From the NCBI GenBank assembly GCA_001725415.1, contig MEGH01000038.1:73715-137714 (forward strand): a stretch of DNA of 64,000 nucleotides, read 5' to 3'. Position 1 is the stretch's first letter, and the number at the start of each line of letters is the position of its first letter. Origin of the DNA: Pseudonocardia sp. SCN 73-27. GTDB lineage: Bacteria; Actinomycetota; Actinomycetes; Mycobacteriales; Pseudonocardiaceae. This document shows, piece by piece, positions 8,434 to 15,381 of this stretch. The position numbers and the translations under genes are program-made. The notes below the pieces were generated by a model. It was not told where the DNA came from, searched no databases, and was given only the letters and a program-made list of their open reading frames with translations.

Positions 8434-9638
8434 CGGGCACCCGGTCGCTGCTGGCGGCCAACCCGTCGTTCCGGCTGTGGCTGGCCTCCGACGTCGTGCG
8501 GACGCTCGGGTTCGCCGTCAGCACCGTCGTCCTGCCGATCCTGGTCTACGAACGCACCGGCTCCCCGGTGCAGACCGGGTTGCTCGCGGCGCTGCGGGTC
8601 GTCCCCTATCTCGCGGTCGGGCTCCTGGCCGGGGCGATCGCCGACCGGGTCGACCGCAAACGCCTCCTGATCGCGACGACGGTCGTCGAAGGCCTGGCAA
8701 TGGCCACGATCCCGCTGGTCGACGCTGTCACCCCGGTCCCGCTGATCCAGATCTACCTGGTGACGCTGATCGGGTCGACGGCATTCGTGTTCGCCGACGC
8801 CGCCGCCTTCGGCGCGCTCCCGACGATCGTCGGCCCCGACCGGCTCGCCTCCGCCAACGGGACGCTGCTCGCCGCGGTGTCGGCGGCGATGATCGGCGGA
8901 CCCGCGATCGGATCGCTGCTGGTCGCGACGATCGGCGCCGCCCCCGCGATCTGGGTCGACGTCGGCGGGTTCGCCCTCGGCGCACTGCTGCTCATGGGCG
9001 TGCGTGGGGAGTTCTGCGAACCCCGCACGTCGACGACGTTGCGCGCCCACGCCGTCGCCGGCCTGCGGTTCGTGGTGTCGGACCGGACGTTGTGCGTGCT
9101 GCTGGTCGCCGGGTTCGCGCAGTCGCTCGCCATCGGCGCAGTCGCCGGTCAGCTCGTCGTGTTCGCGGTCGAGGGCCTCGACATCCCGGAGATCGACGCC
9201 CGCGTCGGCTGGCTGTTCTCCGCCGGATCGGTGGGGACGCTGCTGGCCGGGGTGGTGTTCGGCCGGCTCTTCGACGTCGGCCGCGTCCGCCTGCTGACGC
9301 CCGCCGCGCTCCTCGCCGGGGCCGGGTCGCTGGCGCTGCTCGCCGCCGCGGGCGGGATTTGGGTCGCCGCCGTTGGTTACCTGCTGTTCGGGCTGGCGAC
9401 GCAGGTCGCGATCAACACCGGCATCACCTACCGCCAGCTCGTCAGCCCGCCGGGGCTGCGATCGTCGGTCAACGTGATCGGCCGCATGGTGGCCTGGGGC
9501 GGCAACCCCTTCGGCGCCATGGTCGCCGGCTTCGTCGCCGCCGCGGCCGGGGTGCGCACGGCGTTCTGGGCGGGTGTCGTCGTTCTCGCGGTGACGGCCC
9601 TCGTCGCAGCCCTGACGATCCCGCGCAAGCGCCCGTGA
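8430..9638 (+). CDS. MFS transporter, MFS_3/EntS-like exporter
   Basis: A 402-residue 12-helix MFS protein. It opens with NPSFRLWLASDVVRTLGFAVSTV-type sequence and the loop 2-3 motif GAIADRVDRKRLLI, as in EntS-like siderophore exporters and macrolide-type exporters. The GTG start overlaps the stop of the binding protein (GTGA), so it belongs to the importer operon. An exporter coupled to a chelate importer suggests a secrete-and-recapture system, or self-resistance to the RiPP made by the convergent cluster. Neither is proven. Its stop lies in a family A palindrome. Confidence 0.85.
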   Translation: MTGTRSLLAANPSFRLWLASDVVRTLGFAVSTVVLPILVYERTGSPVQTGLLAALRVVPYLAVGLLAGAIADRVDRKRLLIATTVVEGLAMATIPLVDAVTPVPLIQIYLVTLIGSTAFVFADAAAFGALPTIVGPDRLASANGTLLAAVSAAMIGGPAIGSLLVATIGAAPAIWVDVGGFALGALLLMGVRGEFCEPRTSTTLRAHAVAGLRFVVSDRTLCVLLVAGFAQSLAIGAVAGQLVVFAVEGLDIPEIDARVGWLFSAGSVGTLLAGVVFGRLFDVGRVRLLTPAALLAGAGSLALLAAAGGIWVAAVGYLLFGLATQVAINTGITYRQLVSPPGLRSSVNVIGRMVAWGGNPFGAMVAGFVAAAAGVRTAFWAGVVVLAVTALVAALTIPRKRP

Positions 9639-9674
9639 GTGGCTGTATTGGCCATAGCCAATGCAGCCACTCAC
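9635..9674. repeat. 40-bp palindromic repeat, family A copy 2
   Basis: The left arm is GTGAGTGGCTGTATTGGCCA and the right arm ends GCAGCCACTCAC. The two unmatched positions would still pair as G-U in RNA. The core TTGGC/GCCAA differs from the TCGC/GCGA core of other copies, but on both arms. It contains the MFS stop codon. Confidence 0.9.
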
Positions 9675-9718
9675 GACCTCGGCAGGCCCTCGCCCCGACC
9701 GGCACGCCTCCGGCGCCT

Positions 9719-9758
9719 GTGAGCGGTAATAGTCGCTATAGCGACTATTACCGCTCAC
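9719..9758. repeat. 40-bp palindromic repeat, family A copy 3
   Basis: A perfect dyad with arm GTGAGCGGTAATAGTCGCTA. With copy 2 it forms a pair of hairpins in the 125-base gap between the convergent MFS and YcaO genes, where a bidirectional end signal would be expected. Confidence 0.9.
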
Positions 9759-9763
9759 GAGGG

Positions 9764-11077
9764 TCAGTGGGGGAGCGGGGTGCGCGGGACGGGGAACGGG
9801 GAGGTGCGGCGGGCCGCGGCGAGGCGGGTCCCGCCCAGGAACGGCAGTCCCTGCGGGGCGTTCGAGTACAGGCCCGGCACCAGCACCCGGACGACCGTGA
9901 AGCCCAGCGGCGCGACGTCGGGGGTCGTCACGTCGACGGCGACGACCCGGTGCCCGGCCAACGTCAGGACGTCGACGAGGTCCCCGGTGCCGCGGACCGG
10001 CGCGGCGAGCGACTCCAGCGCGACTTGGTCCGTCGTCCGCTCCGACAGCTCGGTCTCGAACTCGGCGCGCACTGCCGGGTCGAGGTGGAGCTGCAGGTGG
10101 CAGGCGTAGTCGACGACGTCGGAGCGGTCCGGCAGGTACGCCGAGCCGTAGGCGCGGTCGGCCCGCCACTGCTTGAGCGGGCTGTGCGGGTGGGCGGCTG
10201 CGGCGGCGAAGGCCCCGTGGGGGTCGTCGTAGTCGGCGAGGACGAGCTGAAGCTGCAGGGCCTCGGCGAACGCCTTCACCGCGGCGGTGACCGGGTCGGG
10301 GTCGACGCCGGTGCCGAGGCTGAGCAGGCCGGTCGTGGCGTCGGTGACCAGCGCGGCGACGACGGGCAGCCCGAACGGCGAAGTGAGCGCGACGAACCGC
10401 GTCGTGAGCAGTCCGTCCGGCCCAGCGGCGAAGGAGACCAGCCATGCGGGCGGGTCGAGCGCACGGACGCCGAGGCCGCCGTACCAGGACAGAGTCATGG
10501 CGTCGCGTTCCACGACCTCGCGCAGCCCGCCCCACACGGCGAAGCCGCGGTCGGGGCCGGCGGCCAGCCCGGCCTGAATGACGGGGTTGGTCAGCGGACC
10601 GCGCTGGGCGCCGACGGGTGAGTGGTACGACGGCCACACCGGACCGGCGGGGACGAGGACCTCGGAGTCGTCGACGAGATCGCGGCCGACCACCCACTCC
10701 ATCTCCAGGTCGGTGGTCATCGGGACTGCGGGGAAGCCGGGCGTCGCGTACTGCGCGTCGGAGAAGAACGCGAAGGTCGTGGGGTCGAGGGCGTTGCCGC
10801 CCAATGCTTTGTGGCTCGCCCGGACCAGTCCGGGCGGGACGAGGTTGCCGCAGTAGCGCTCGACGGCCTCGCCGATCGCCGCGGCCCGTACCGCCGCGGG
10901 GTCGGCGAACGCATAGCCGGCCCCGGCCGGGTCGGAGGCCCAGCCGCCGAAGCGGGAGGTGTCGGCGATGCGGGAGGTCGTGAGCGCGAACGACGTCGGG
11001 AAGTGCGCGGGGATGGCGGCGGGGTCGAGGGCGCGGACGATCCCGGTCCGCGGATCGGCCAGCAAATCGGGGGACAC
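9764..11077 (-). CDS. YcaO-domain protein 1 (TOMM cyclodehydratase type)
   Basis: YcaO proteins use ATP to activate peptide backbone amides and make azolines, thioamides or amidines. This 437-residue protein has the ATP-binding signatures AAIGEAVERYCGN near residue 70 and LREVVERDAMTLSWYG near residue 190. It ends in a Pro-rich tail containing PVPRTPLPH, close to the PxPxxP C-terminus of azoline-forming YcaO enzymes. It starts at GTG 11077, 10 bases after the stop of YcaO 2, and is the last gene of the minus-strand RiPP operon. It differs clearly from YcaO 2, so the two are paralogues with probably distinct jobs. Confidence 0.88.
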   Translation of the reverse strand: MSPDLLADPRTGIVRALDPAAIPAHFPTSFALTTSRIADTSRFGGWASDPAGAGYAFADPAAVRAAAIGEAVERYCGNLVPPGLVRASHKALGGNALDPTTFAFFSDAQYATPGFPAVPMTTDLEMEWVVGRDLVDDSEVLVPAGPVWPSYHSPVGAQRGPLTNPVIQAGLAAGPDRGFAVWGGLREVVERDAMTLSWYGGLGVRALDPPAWLVSFAAGPDGLLTTRFVALTSPFGLPVVAALVTDATTGLLSLGTGVDPDPVTAAVKAFAEALQLQLVLADYDDPHGAFAAAAAHPHSPLKQWRADRAYGSAYLPDRSDVVDYACHLQLHLDPAVRAEFETELSERTTDQVALESLAAPVRGTGDLVDVLTLAGHRVVAVDVTTPDVAPLGFTVVRVLVPGLYSNAPQGLPFLGGTRLAAARRTSPFPVPRTPLPH

Positions 11078-11087
11078 GGGTCGCCTC

Positions 11088-12443
11088 TCAGGCCAGGGGC
11101 AGGGGATGTGCGACGAGGTCGGCCTCGTCGCGGGGTGGGTCGGGCCAGCCGAGCCGGGCGGGGACGTCGAACAGCCGGGTGCCGCCGTGCAGCGGGAACG
11201 CGGGCGGCCCGTTACCGACGAGCCCGGCCGCCACGACCCGGACGACGCACCAGCCGGCGGCCGCGACGTCGGGTGTCGTCAGGTCGACCGAGACCGTGCG
11301 GATGCCGGCGGTGGCGAGTCGTCGAAGGTAGGTGGCCCGGGGGTCGGCGACCGCAGCGACATCGGCGAGCTTGTGGGAGGGGACAGGTCGCAGCCGGGAC
11401 AGTGGCGTCCCCTGCATCCGCGGGTCCAGGTAGAGCTGGGCGACGGCGGGCAGGTCGGTCAGCGCCCGGAACCCGGGGCCGGCGTCGTCGAGGTACCGGC
11501 GGTCCGCGCGGAACGGCAGGTAGGCGTGGGCCTCGATGGTCCCGGACGCGACCGCGGCCCACGTGAGGCTGGCGGGATCGGCGAGGTCGCGGGCGTGGCG
11601 CAGCAGCCCGAGCGCCTCGACGAGGGCCTTGCCCGCGGCCCGCGCCGGATCGGCCCGGCACGCGCTGCCGAACCCCACGAACCCGTCCTGCTCCACCAAC
11701 GCAGCGACCACCGGAACCTCGAACTCCGACGGCACCGCGACGAGATGCACCTGCAACGGCCGGTCGCCCGCGGGACGGCCGAGGGCCCCGGTGACGCGGC
11801 CGTCGTCGTCGAGACCCGTCGCCGGGGCGCCGGAGGCCCACCAGATGCCGGTGGCGTCGCGTTCGAGCAGCTCCTCGAGGGCGGACCGTTCGGCCGCCGC
11901 GCGGTCGGTGCCTGCGGCGATGCCGGAGTACATGAGCGAGTGCGTCGGCGGCTCGTCGGCGCGGGTGCCGTGGACGTAGTCGAGATGGGCGAGCGACGCG
12001 GGCACCCACGTCGCGTCGCCGGTGTGGAGATCGGTGCCGCGCACCCACCCGACGCGCAGGTCCCGGGTGAACGGCACGAACGGGAACCCGTGTTGGCTGT
12101 ACTGCCGCGCCGAGTAGAGCGCGAGTGTCGACGGATCGAGTGCGTCGTCGCCGGCCTCGATCAGCTCGTCGTACGACGCGCGGCGCAGCACGTCGGGCAC
12201 GGCGTTGCCGCAGTAGCGCTCGATGGCCTCGCCGATCGCAGCGGCGCGGGCGGCGTGCTCGTCGCCGAGGCTGGCGCCGAAGCCGGTGGCGTCAGCGCGC
12301 CACGTCGTGAAGCGGTCGGTGCGGCCGACGAGCGCGCCGTACGACACGAGCCCCGACGGCAGCCCGGACGGCACGGGCAGCCGGTCGACGTCGACGAGCA
12401 GCCCGGTGCGGCGGTCGGTGAGGGGGTGGGCGAGGCCGGTCAC
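11088..12443 (-). CDS. YcaO-domain protein 2 (TOMM cyclodehydratase type)
   Basis: The second YcaO protein, 451 residues, with AAIGEAIERYCGN and LEELLERDATGIWWASG ATP-site motifs. The C-terminus is HPLPLA, a weaker version of the Pro-rich tail seen in YcaO 1, so the catalytic end may be altered. It starts at GTG 12443, overlapping the hydrolase stop by 4 bases. Two YcaO proteins with one leader-binding protein in a cluster is uncommon. One may form azolines and the other another backbone change, or they may work as a hetero-complex (inference). Confidence 0.88.
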   Translation of the reverse strand: MTGLAHPLTDRRTGLLVDVDRLPVPSGLPSGLVSYGALVGRTDRFTTWRADATGFGASLGDEHAARAAAIGEAIERYCGNAVPDVLRRASYDELIEAGDDALDPSTLALYSARQYSQHGFPFVPFTRDLRVGWVRGTDLHTGDATWVPASLAHLDYVHGTRADEPPTHSLMYSGIAAGTDRAAAERSALEELLERDATGIWWASGAPATGLDDDGRVTGALGRPAGDRPLQVHLVAVPSEFEVPVVAALVEQDGFVGFGSACRADPARAAGKALVEALGLLRHARDLADPASLTWAAVASGTIEAHAYLPFRADRRYLDDAGPGFRALTDLPAVAQLYLDPRMQGTPLSRLRPVPSHKLADVAAVADPRATYLRRLATAGIRTVSVDLTTPDVAAAGWCVVRVVAAGLVGNGPPAFPLHGGTRLFDVPARLGWPDPPRDEADLVAHPLPLA

Positions 12444-13987
12444 CGGACCTCCCCGACGGGCAGGGTCAGCGACGACTTTCCGGTGTGGACGGTGTGCGTG
12501 CCGGCGCGCAGGTGGACGGCGTAGTGGCGGTCCTCGCCGGTGCCGGGGTTGCGGGCCAGGAACGGGAAGTCCGATCCCGTGACCTCCAGGACCAGTCGCG
12601 ACCCGGTGCCGACGACGAGCGCCGCCGCCCCCAGCGGCACCCGGATCCGGCCGTGGCGTGTGGCGACCGCGGACCCGCGGGTGACCTCCAGCAGCCTGCC
12701 GTCGGGCCGGTGCTCCAGCACGCGGACGATCCAGTCGGCGCTGTCGGTGGTCGTCGACACCGTGAGGTCGACGTGCCCGGCGCCGTCGACGCGCAGCGGT
12801 TCGGGCAGCGGGCCGGTGGCGAAGCGGGCGGCGTCGCGGCGGGCGAGCAGCGGGGCGCGGTCGCCGGCGGGCAGCGTCGAGGGAAAGGGATCGGCGGGGT
12901 CGTGGGTGAACATGACGACCCCCGGTTCGGCCTCGCGGTCCAGCCCGCCGTCGGGCCCGAGGTGCCAGGTCCGTTGCAGCGCAGCGGGTGGCCACGTCGG
13001 CGTCGTCTCCCAGCGATCCGCGCCGGGGACGAACACCCGTGCGGCCCCGGGCGCGGTGGGATCGTCGAGGGCAGCGCGCAGCCAGTCGACGAACAACGAC
13101 CCGAGCGGCAGTCGCGACGCCGGACCGTGCTCCCGGGCGCCGACCGCGGTCGAGCCGTCCATCCCGAGGTCGTGCCCCCACGGACCGACGACCAGATCGC
13201 GGCGCGGTCGCGGCGACACCGCGGAACCGGTGCGGGAGAACAGGTCCAGCACCTCGTCGACCAGCAGGTCGTACCAGCCTCCGACGTGCAGCGACGGCGC
13301 CGCCAGCCCCCGGACCTCGGCATCCGTGACCGCCTCCGGCGGGGAGTCCGACGGGTGCAGTACCAGGGTGTCGGCCCAGTGCGGGAGCCTCGCCCCGAGC
13401 AGGTCGGCGATCCCGGCGACGGGCAGATGCGCCAGCAGGTCGGGATGCTCGGCGAACACGATCCGGCGCAGGCCCTCCCGGCTGGTGCGGGAGTCGGCGC
13501 GGTCGAGCCACCACCCGGCGTGCTCGGCAAGGCGCAGGATGCCGGAGGGCTCGAACTTGGTGCGGTGCAGGCCCATCGACGGTCCGAGGCTCAGCACCGC
13601 CGACACCGGCCGTTCCACCGCCGCCGCCCACGCCGTGTACCCGGCGTACGAGCCGCCCAGGACGGCGATCCGCCCGTCGGACCACGGCTGGTCGCGGACC
13701 CAGTCGAGCAGCGCGGCACCGTCGGCACGCTCGTTGCGGTACGGCGTCCACGTGCCCGCGGAGTCGTAGCGACCGCGGACGTCCTGCACGACGAACCCGA
13801 ACCCCCGCGAGCGCCACGCCCGGCCCTCGGCCAGGTGCGTGGAACGCCCGTACGGCGTCCGGGTCACGACGACCGGCACCGGCCACTCCGCCGCCGGCGG
13901 GACGTGCGCGTCGAGGACGAGCTCGGCGCCGTCGGGGGCGGCGACGGGGAGGTTTGCCCAGGTCGTGAGCTCTGCCAGGGTCTTCAC
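12440..13987 (-). CDS. CocE/NonD-family alpha/beta hydrolase (X-Pro dipeptidyl-peptidase-like)
   Basis: A 515-residue serine hydrolase. The N-terminal part has the family's RTPYGR, VVQDVRGRYDSAG and nucleophile elbow GGSYAGY. The catalytic Asp is likely in GGWYDLLVDE and the His in GPWGHD. The C-terminal jelly-roll domain (LTVSTTTDSADWIVRVLEH) is typical. CocE, glutaryl-acylase and PepX relatives cleave esters or N-terminal X-Pro peptides. In this operon it could remove the leader or trim the modified core, which contains a Gly-Pro and an Asn-Pro bond. The GTG start at 13987 overlaps the stop of the E1-like gene. Confidence 0.85.
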   Translation of the reverse strand: MKTLAELTTWANLPVAAPDGAELVLDAHVPPAAEWPVPVVVTRTPYGRSTHLAEGRAWRSRGFGFVVQDVRGRYDSAGTWTPYRNERADGAALLDWVRDQPWSDGRIAVLGGSYAGYTAWAAAVERPVSAVLSLGPSMGLHRTKFEPSGILRLAEHAGWWLDRADSRTSREGLRRIVFAEHPDLLAHLPVAGIADLLGARLPHWADTLVLHPSDSPPEAVTDAEVRGLAAPSLHVGGWYDLLVDEVLDLFSRTGSAVSPRPRRDLVVGPWGHDLGMDGSTAVGAREHGPASRLPLGSLFVDWLRAALDDPTAPGAARVFVPGADRWETTPTWPPAALQRTWHLGPDGGLDREAEPGVVMFTHDPADPFPSTLPAGDRAPLLARRDAARFATGPLPEPLRVDGAGHVDLTVSTTTDSADWIVRVLEHRPDGRLLEVTRGSAVATRHGRIRVPLGAAALVVGTGSRLVLEVTGSDFPFLARNPGTGEDRHYAVHLRAGTHTVHTGKSSLTLPVGEVR

Positions 13988-14727
13988 GACGCGAGTGCCG
14001 GCAGTGTCAGGACGGGGTGTCGGGTCACGCGCAGCGGGTCCGTCGCGACCTCGGTCTGGTACCCGACGGGCCCGGCGACGTCGGTGCGCCACCACGTCGC
14101 GATCTCGTCGGCGACAAGTCCGGCGACGACCGCCGCGACCCCGGGACCCGGGTCCGGCAACGGCGGCGCAGACGCAGGGTCGTCGAGCCACGCCCAGTGA
14201 TGGGTCAGCTCGTCGGGGATACCGCTGGCGGCGAGGCGACGGCCCCGCAGGTCGGTGTAGGAGGGCGACTGTCCCGGCACGGTCAACGGCCCGACCAGCC
14301 ACGACGACCCCTCCGCGTGGCAGCGGTGCCAGGCGACACTCGCTGCGGCGCAGGCGTCGTCGAGCGCGCGCCAGCGGGAGTCGGGCAGCCAGCCGGCGCA
14401 GTCGACGAGGACGTCGACCTCGTCGAGTTCGCCGTTGCGCCGGGGAGACCAGGACGCGAGGACGGCCGCGAGCGCGTCGGCGACAGGCCCGTCGCCATGG
14501 AGAAGGACGCGCGGAGGTGTGCGCACGGGCGGCGGGGGCGCCAGCAGACCCTGGGCCTCGAACGCCTGGCGCAGTGAGTCGATGTCGGCGTTCCCGGGGG
14601 CCGCGCTCTGGAAGGCGCGCAACGCCTCCTCGGGGCCGTTGATGCGCAGGTACCGGTCGCCGGGCAGCGCGCAGCGCCAGCCGTCGGGCGTCGGATAGAG
14701 GTGATGGCCGGGGCGCAGCGTGGTCAC
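13984..14727 (-). CDS. TOMM E1-like/leader-peptide-binding cyclodehydratase partner protein
   Basis: A 247-residue protein. The N-terminal ~75 residues (RPGHHLYPTPDGWRCALPG... LRQAFEAQGLL) look like the winged-helix RRE-type leader-binding part of TOMM C proteins. The rest resembles a reduced ThiF/E1 fold (RVLLHGDGPVADALAAVLASW, then VDVLVDCAGW). Only the acidic ATP-site features of true E1 enzymes are missing, as in other TOMM partners that only bind the precursor. Its role is to deliver the precursor to the YcaO proteins. It is the first gene after the precursor, separated by a hairpin. Start GTG 14727. Confidence 0.75.
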   Translation of the reverse strand: MTTLRPGHHLYPTPDGWRCALPGDRYLRINGPEEALRAFQSAAPGNADIDSLRQAFEAQGLLAPPPPVRTPPRVLLHGDGPVADALAAVLASWSPRRNGELDEVDVLVDCAGWLPDSRWRALDDACAAASVAWHRCHAEGSSWLVGPLTVPGQSPSYTDLRGRRLAASGIPDELTHHWAWLDDPASAPPLPDPGPGVAAVVAGLVADEIATWWRTDVAGPVGYQTEVATDPLRVTRHPVLTLPALAS

Positions 14728-14749
14728 GGGGTCCTCCGGAAGGCGAGGG

Positions 14750-14779
14750 CCCTGGCGCCCGCGGGTGCGGACGCCAGGG
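14750..14779 (-). terminator. Hairpin between RiPP precursor and modification genes
   Basis: CCCTGGCGCCC and GGACGCCAGGG form an 11-bp stem with one mismatch and an 8-base loop, in the 72-base gap downstream of the precursor on the minus strand. Partial terminators after the precursor gene are common in RiPP operons and raise the ratio of precursor to enzymes. There is no U-tract, so it may instead stabilise the precursor mRNA. Confidence 0.55.
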
Positions 14780-14799
14780 CGGTCACGTTCGGTCGGTGA

Positions 14800-14988
14800 T
14801 CAGCCGGAGAACGAGAAGGGGTTGTGCACCAGGGCGTTGGTCGTCGGACCCTGCAGCGCCGACAGGGCCGGGAGCTCGGCGACCTCGTCGAACGAGAACG
14901 GGTTGTGCACCAGCGCGTTGGTCGTCGGGCCCTGGAGAGCCGACAGCGCGGGGAGCTCGGCGATCTCGTCGAAGGTGACGTTGTCCAT
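14800..14988 (-). CDS. TOMM/azoline-type RiPP precursor peptide with two tandem 27-residue units
   Basis: A 62-residue peptide: a five-residue start (MDNVT), then two near-identical units of 27 residues (residues 6-32 and 33-59), then FSG. Each unit runs FDE(I/V)AELPALSALQG followed by PTTNALVHNPFS. Only Ile/Val differs. The acidic, Leu-rich first half of each unit looks like a recognition element, and the second half holds the modifiable Thr-Thr and Ser residues. There is no Cys, so thiazoles cannot form; oxazoline, methyloxazoline or amidine products are possible. The ATG at 14988 follows a GGAGG ribosome-binding site. The location just before the E1-like and YcaO genes supports the assignment. 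I recognise no named precursor family. Confidence 0.8.
   Translation of the reverse strand: MDNVTFDEIAELPALSALQGPTTNALVHNPFSFDEVAELPALSALQGPTTNALVHNPFSFSG
14812..14973 (-). repeat. Two tandem 81-bp coding repeats in the precursor gene
   Basis: Unit 1 spans 14893-14973 and unit 2 spans 14812-14892. They encode the same 27 residues except one Ile/Val change, and the DNA is also nearly identical, so the duplication is recent or kept uniform by gene conversion. Confidence 0.9.
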
Positions 14989-15009
14989 CCGGAACCTCCA
15001 TCTAGCGAA

Positions 15010-15028
15010 CATGGAAACCGTTTCCATG
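15010..15028. promoter_or_regulatory. Perfect 19-bp palindrome upstream of the RiPP precursor, candidate operator
   Basis: CATGGAAAC, a central C, then GTTTCCATG: a perfect 9-bp dyad, 22 bases upstream of the precursor ATG. The TGGAAAC/GTTTCCA arms resemble operators of LacI/GalR-family repressors, although these usually have an even centre. No such regulator is encoded in the window. The position would block transcription of the whole minus-strand operon. Confidence 0.55.
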
Positions 15029-15114
15029 TAGGCGAGACGGTACGGCCCGGATCTCCGGTTCGGAAGGGCCTGCGCCGGGGTGTGACCCGGCCCACGAACT
15101 GAACACCCCGATAC

Positions 15115-15165
15115 GCAGGAACGGCACTTTCCCGCAACCGGGCTGCGGGAAAGTGCCGTTCCTGC
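15115..15165. repeat. 22-bp perfect inverted repeat with 7-base loop
   Basis: The left arm (15115-15136) starts GCAGGAACGGCACTTTCC and is matched exactly by the right arm (15144-15165); the loop is ACCGGGC. It lies in the 393-base gap between the RiPP precursor and the VWA gene. It is longer and more perfect than needed for a terminator and is not a copy of family A or B. Confidence 0.85.
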
Positions 15166-15229
15166 ACGTCGGGACGCCGGGACGTCGGGACGCCGGGACG
15201 CCGGGACGCCGGGACGCCGGGATGCCGGG
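15166..15229. repeat. Octanucleotide tandem repeat, eight copies
   Basis: Eight head-to-tail units of ACGCCGGG. Units 1 and 3 read ACGTCGGG and unit 8 reads ATGCCGGG; a degenerate ninth unit follows. It directly abuts the 22-bp inverted repeat. Short perfect tandem arrays are prone to length change by slippage. No ORF of note uses it. Confidence 0.9.
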
Positions 15230-15334
15230 ACGCCCGGGTCTCTCGGGACGCCGGCGCCGGGACGTCAGGACCTCTGGGGCCGAGGCCGGGACCGGTACCG
15301 GGACGTCAGGTCTCGGGGTGCCCGGCCGGACCTC

Positions 15335-15374
15335 GTGAGTGGCAATAGTCGCTATAGCGACTATTGCCACTCAC
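15335..15374. repeat. 40-bp palindromic repeat, family A copy 4
   Basis: A perfect dyad with arm GTGAGTGGCAATAGTCGCTA, 7 bases downstream of the stop of the minus-strand VWA gene. This is the nearest to a consensus copy. Confidence 0.95.
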
Positions 15375-15381
15375 AGGGGAG

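Noticed and set aside
15166-15229. Tandem array considered as a CRISPR or VNTR-encoded protein repeat
   Set aside because: Units are 8 bp with no spacers, and the period is not a multiple of three within a supported gene; kept only as a tandem repeat.
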